From Galerina marginata (Eukaryota; Basidiomycota; Agaricomycetes; Agaricales; Galerinaceae), in the NCBI GenBank assembly GCA_023014335.1, contig JAECYW010000020.1, forward strand, positions 248,001-312,000: 64,000 bases of DNA, in the 5' to 3' direction. A program made the position numbers and the translations under genes. Shown here one piece after another: positions 60,007-64,000 of the stretch; the first letter of the stretch is position 1, and every line of letters starts with the position of its first letter. Below the pieces are notes generated by a model. It saw only the letters and a list, made by a program, of their open reading frames with translations, did not search any database and was not told where the DNA came from.

Positions 60007-61635
60007 ATGCTTCAGCGCCTAAAAGTCCCTAACAATCTTCTACGGACACCTTTCAAATGTTTTCGACGCGTTCCACCCACCTTTCGCCAACTTCGAACCA
60101 GGAGGACCGAAATCCGCACCGACGACACGCTGAGGAAACTTCTTCCTTCGATCAAGACCATTCTTTCGGTGGTCGCAGATGACGACAAGAACAGCGACCG
60201 TTGGGTCCACAGTGTGCTTGACACCGCCCTCAAAGAAACAGCTGAGCCGCACCGCGTGTACGAAGAGGTTGTGAGCTACTTGCTGCTCAACCAACGCCTC
60301 AACCATGCTCTCACCGTCTTCCGGCGAATGCAAAAGGCTGGGTTCACACCTTCGCCCAATCTCGTGGCCCAGACGCTGGCGCCCATGCTAGCGATGCCGG
60401 ACGACACCGTTGAAACTGCAGCACGGCAAATTGTACACTTGTTCATGGATCCAGGGTACACCAACGAGCACCTGAACACCCTCCTGCGAATTTTCGCCAA
60501 GTACGACGTGGGGAACGAAATTACTGCTCCTATCGTGGATTTCTACCGCGCATTTCAAGTTTCGGATTATGTGCCGTCACCTCCAGTGCTGTCAAGCATC
60601 GTCACATCGGCTGCGCGCATGGGCAAGGTGGAAGAGGCTTTCGACATGCTCGCTCGTGGCTCGCAGAAGACGCGGAATGCCACAGAGAGCAACCAAATAT
60701 TCTACGCGTTTCTTCACATTCTCGAGACATTTCGCTCAGAACGGACATGGGACAGCGAATCGTTTGCCCGTGTCATAAACCTCATGATCGACCGAGGTTG
60801 GCTGGTGAACATCCGGATGTTCGACGTGCTCATTTCGAGAGAGGTACGCGCAGGCAGCCCAAGGGTTGCGCTCACTATGTATGAAATGCTGAAGCTGTTG
60901 AGCAAAACGCACACTATTCGACCAACTGCCTATACATTCGGCAGCTTGTTCACCCTCTATCGAAGGCTCGACCCCAAGACGTACCAAAAATTTTACACCG
61001 GCCAGTCTCCCGCCCTCCTCCCACTGCGCCGCCTCTTTCACGAATTTCACGGGTTTGTCAATCGAGAAATTAATCCCATAGTGCCATCGACATCGGTTCT
61101 CAACGCCGCCCTCCGCGCGTTTCTCCGACAGAGAGACTACGCAGGTGCTTTCGCAGTCATCGACGGCTTCCTCCGATACAAAGTCCCATTGGACCACAGA
61201 ACCTATCACTCGGTCATGAAACTTATCGTCCGTCGAGTTTGGTACGAGGTTTCGGGCAGGCGCAAGAAAGGGGAGATACGGTGGGCGGACCGGTTCCTCG
61301 GGGTGGCGCACGACGACGTCGAGCTGTGCGTGCCTCTGGTGGACCATCTGCTCGTCGTCGTTTCGAGGAGCAAGTTCAACGTCACAGAACCGATTTACCC
61401 TCTTGACGGCGAGTTTCTCGACCTGGAGGAGAACATGGGCCGATTCAAGGTTCCGACATTGTTGATGATGGAACACAAATATAGACCCGACCCTTGGGAT
61501 TTCCACTACGAACCCGTCCCGCTGAAACGCATTCTGCACCGTGCTATTCTGGCTGAAGACCCTTCTATGTCAGAAGGGAATGTGGTGCCGGCGATTCTCT
61601 TGGCCAAAGCTGAGATGCTCAAGTCACAACGATAA
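60007..61635 (+). CDS. Mitochondrial PPR-like helical-repeat protein
   Basis: Single exon, 542 residues from the Met at 60007 (MLQRLKVPNNLLRTPFKC), whose Arg/Leu/Phe-rich, acid-free start looks like a mitochondrial presequence; the frame is open upstream to 59830 but that part is less protein-like. Repeated helical hairpins of about 35 residues are visible: VYEEVVSYLLLNQRLNHALTVFRRMQKAGFTPSPNLVAQ, VLSSIVTSAARMGKVEEAFDM, FDVLISREVRAGSPRVALTM, LNAALRAFLRQRDYAGAFAVI (quoted in parts). PPR proteins bind organelle RNA and act in its processing, stability or translation. The specific target cannot be told. No intron, unusual here but common for PPR genes. Confidence 0.8.
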   Translation: MLQRLKVPNNLLRTPFKCFRRVPPTFRQLRTRRTEIRTDDTLRKLLPSIKTILSVVADDDKNSDRWVHSVLDTALKETAEPHRVYEEVVSYLLLNQRLNHALTVFRRMQKAGFTPSPNLVAQTLAPMLAMPDDTVETAARQIVHLFMDPGYTNEHLNTLLRIFAKYDVGNEITAPIVDFYRAFQVSDYVPSPPVLSSIVTSAARMGKVEEAFDMLARGSQKTRNATESNQIFYAFLHILETFRSERTWDSESFARVINLMIDRGWLVNIRMFDVLISREVRAGSPRVALTMYEMLKLLSKTHTIRPTAYTFGSLFTLYRRLDPKTYQKFYTGQSPALLPLRRLFHEFHGFVNREINPIVPSTSVLNAALRAFLRQRDYAGAFAVIDGFLRYKVPLDHRTYHSVMKLIVRRVWYEVSGRRKKGEIRWADRFLGVAHDDVELCVPLVDHLLVVVSRSKFNVTEPIYPLDGEFLDLEENMGRFKVPTLLMMEHKYRPDPWDFHYEPVPLKRILHRAILAEDPSMSEGNVVPAILLAKAEMLKSQR

Positions 61636-62274
61636 CTAGCGATAATTTCCCCCTCTCCGCCTGCCTGTTTTTTATCTATTGTAAGGCCATACTTAGAGTA
61701 TTCTTTAGATCGTAATGTAGTGTAGTATTTAATGTATCTATAGCCCAATAATCAGTCCTCCAGCTCTCAATTGCAATTTTTCTTATGAAATCCGTTCCGT
61801 CCAACGAACGTTTGAATAATCCACCAGAATCCTATTATTTGTTGTGAACTTCAAATACTCAATCACCATTAATTTGAATTTGTATTGTCCTCCAGTCGAC
61901 TGAAATTTTGGAGACTTCAACTACCTGGGTATTTTACCAATATCATTGTACAGCTATATAACAACTTTTAGACTACCTAATCTACGAAAACTGAAACATA
62001 ACATGAACGAAGTTAATTATATCTGGAGTCAAATGTTGCGTGTCGCCTAGACCCCCTTCTTCAGTCAGCAGGTGATACCTGACACCAGGTCATGTAACCT
62101 ACTAGCAAGACACGACAATACGGGCACTGGAACCGAACATGTGCGACGTGCGGTCAGTCCCAGTTCCTCATGAGAATATAAAGCAAGCAGGCAAAACGGA
62201 ACGGGGGTCGAGACTAGACACGAGCAAGGAGTCTAGGCGAGACTGACAAGGTCTCTCTCCGCCTGGACCTCTGG
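61636..62274. other. Convergent intergenic region
   Basis: 639 bp between the 3' ends of the PPR-like gene and HAP5; AT-rich, no gene seen. Confidence 0.5.
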
Positions 62275-63121
62275 TTACGAGAGTGATCCACGTTGGGGTG
62301 GGTTGTTGTTTCCCAGCAGCGACTCCAGCTGTTGATGCGGGGTCAGATGCAGCGATCGCACCCTAAAGGGTGGGTGAAAACGCACCTGCTCCAACTCGCC
62401 CCCGCTTCTCAGGCCACCGTCTGAATTTTCCAGTTCTTGACCTTCTTCTATACTTTGTGCCGGTGCCTAGGGAGATTATGCAATCGTATTTTTCATGATT
62501 GAAGGATGCAGGTACCAACATACCTGATCCTTGCCAGTCGACGGTCCAGCCTTCTTTGAAGACCCAGCGCCGTTCAAGTGAGTTGGAAAAGCTGCCTCCT
62601 CACGAGGGACTATGTCGATGAGAAAGTCAAATTGGTCCGATTTGCTCAGCGCTTTGGCGATGTCTGCTCTTGAGAGCGTCCGCCGTTTGTTCGAATCAGC
62701 GACGACGAATGCCCGGGCGGTGATCTCCGCAATAAATACTATGGGTCAGAGTAATGTTAGCTCCAATTCTGCTGAAACGACGCGTCAAGAACGTACTTTC
62801 ACAAGCTTTGCAGAACAGGATGGGAGCTAGTGATATTAATTGTTTTGAGAATGTTTGATGCGCCAAAGAGGCTTATGAGATGTACCATCTGCAGCAATCA
62901 TCTTTAACAGAAGTTAGAGGTGTATTTGACGGAAAAGCAATGTTTTGCCTCACCTTTACATCTGGATCACTCTTCATGACTTTCTTGATCCTCGCGAGTG
63001 GGAGAGGTGGATGCCGGTAATCGGGGGTTTCTTGCTCTGCAGCATCAATCTGCCTCTGCCAAAAGGACCTCAAAAACTCATTTAATGGCTCTCCTGGCTG
63101 GACAAACGGCTGTGTGGACAT
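62275..63121 (-). CDS. HAP5: CCAAT-binding factor subunit HAP5 / NF-YC
   Basis: Five exons (63121-62954, 62901-62886, 62826-62797, 62738-62524, 62466-62275) joined in phase; 206 residues. The histone-fold core is [55 protein letters not shown] and [20 protein letters not shown], matching NF-YC/Hap5 helix by helix. With Hap2 (NF-YA) and Hap3 (NF-YB) it binds CCAAT boxes in the nucleus and activates many promoters; in fungi this links to respiration, iron and nitrogen control. Exons 2 and 3 are tiny (16 and 30 nt). The C-terminus is short and polar (ending PPQRGSLS). Divergent from the oxidoreductase gene, 306 bp apart. Confidence 0.94.
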
Positions 63122-63427
63122 GGTGGAGAAGGAAAGATGGACTGTACAACCAGCGGCAGATGCGTTGTGAACAATTGATTGAGGATGTCACATGACCATA
63201 CCTAAGGAATCTAATCTAATCTATAAATGTACCAGAAGGACTCGAACGGAGAGAAGAACTTCTTTTTCATATACTCTTGAGTCTTATAAATAAAAAATCG
63301 CTGAATGGGCGTGGAAGACGTGGGTCTTATGACAATGATGACGGACCGGGCGGGTATTGGAAATTCCTTTCGACTACTTCTAGGCTTTGGTATTTTCGCA
63401 AATGAAAAAAGAAACCGTCGAACAGCT
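63122..63427. promoter_or_regulatory. Shared divergent promoter of HAP5 and the oxidoreductase gene
   Basis: 306 bp between two start codons on opposite strands. No clear CCAAT box was noted by eye. The oxidoreductase frame is open back to 63305, so its UTR is included here. Confidence 0.5.
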
Positions 63428-64000
63428 ATGGTTCGTCCCATCAACACCTGTATCCTCGGAGTCGGTCTCGCTGGGTTGACTTTCCACACTCCTTTCATCC
63501 TCGCCCTGCCCGATGTCTTTACATTGCACTCCGTCCTTGAGCGCAACCCCCATGCTGAAGGAGGAAAGGTTAAAGAGAGGTTCGGTGTAAATGTTAAAAT
63601 CCTCAGATCTCTGGACGAAGTATTGGCGGACCCTGACGTCGAGTTGGTCATTATCGGGACACCGAATTATACACATTTCGACTTTGCAAAGGCTGCGTTA
63701 AATGCTGGGAAGCATGGTATGTCCACCTGGACCCCCAATGAAAATATGGCTTTGTGATCGTCATTTATCATGTTTAGTGCTTGTCGATAAGCCAATAACG
63801 GCTTCCGTCGAGCAAGCCAAAGAATTAGGTGCCTTGGCCCAGTCAAAAGGCCTTGTGCTGTATGCCTTCCAAAACGCACGATGGAACTCTGATTTCCTGG
63901 CTTTGAAGAAACTGCTGGCCGAGCCAGAGACATCTCCTCATTCGCTAGGCGCGATCACGGAGTTTGAGTCGCAGTATGTTTGATTTGCGATTCGAATTGG
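63428..64000 (+). CDS. Gfo/Idh/MocA family NAD(P)-dependent oxidoreductase, 5' part
   Basis: Exon 1 63428-63716 and exon 2 63778-63973, joined across a 61-bp intron (GTATGT...TTTAG); a further intron probably begins at 63974 (GTATGT) and the gene leaves the window. It starts [20 protein letters not shown] with a Rossmann glycine motif (GVGLAG), then [52 protein letters not shown] (the EKP-type motif, here DKP) and [20 protein letters not shown], all typical of the family. Members oxidise or reduce sugars, inositols and similar polyols; the substrate cannot be told from this part. Confidence 0.92.

Overview
This looks like a nuclear contig from an agaricomycete mushroom (Basidiomycota). Evidence: genes are broken by many 50-70 bp introns with GT(A/G)(A/T)GT donors and CTAAC/CTNAN branch sites; there is a DUF6593-type gene, paired F-box genes, a BTB protein and chromodomain gypsy elements; and conserved eukaryotic genes are present (GRC3, RVB1, HAP5/NF-YC, MTAP, an SNG1-like gene). 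I saw no bacterial-type operon, no CRISPR array and no convincing tRNA or rRNA gene. All exon joins were read by eye from splice signals and family conservation, so small errors at individual exon edges are possible.

Layout, part 1 (1-22.7 kb). The 5' part of GRC3 runs off the left edge. Position 1078-16636 is a four-layer nest. A palindromic DNA element (6-bp target duplication AATAAA, termini TATGG...CCATA, arms of about 1.2 kb) took up a 2.2 kb repeat-rich insertion in its left arm. A Ty1/copia element (4659-15430, TSD GCCTC) inserted in its loop. A chromodomain Ty3/gypsy element (5926-11943, TSD CCGTT) inserted inside the copia reverse transcriptase. Then come two divergent F-box genes and a reduced Hsp70-like gene.

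Layout, part 2 (22.7-38 kb). After a DUF6593 gene and a sparse stretch, 26742-37919 is an 11.2 kb DNA transposon with 642-bp terminal inverted repeats and a perfect 6-bp target duplication (GGTCCG). It carries four spliced genes: a DDE integrase-like transposase, a Cys-cluster / Pro-Ala protein, a BTB/POZ protein and a large protein rich in nuclear-localisation-like segments. The integrase type, the 6-bp duplication and the TA-starting termini fit what I recall of the IS3EU superfamily. The element is the best candidate here for an undescribed system. The palindromic element at 1078-16636 shares the TATGG terminus and the 6-bp duplication and may be a non-autonomous relative.

Layout, part 3 (38-64 kb). 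Ordinary host genes follow: RVB1 (with an abnormal 1.1 kb intron built of three tandem repeats), an uncharacterised agaric protein, an SNG1/DUF3533 membrane protein, an FAD-linked oxidase, a multipass membrane protein, MTAP, an SH3 protein, a mitochondrial PPR-like protein, HAP5, and the 5' part of a Gfo/Idh/MocA oxidoreductase cut by the right edge. These genes do not form one pathway. The links that matter are within the mobile elements. In both LTR retrotransposons every LTR mismatch is a CpG-to-TpG change, which points to cytosine methylation of transposons in this genome.
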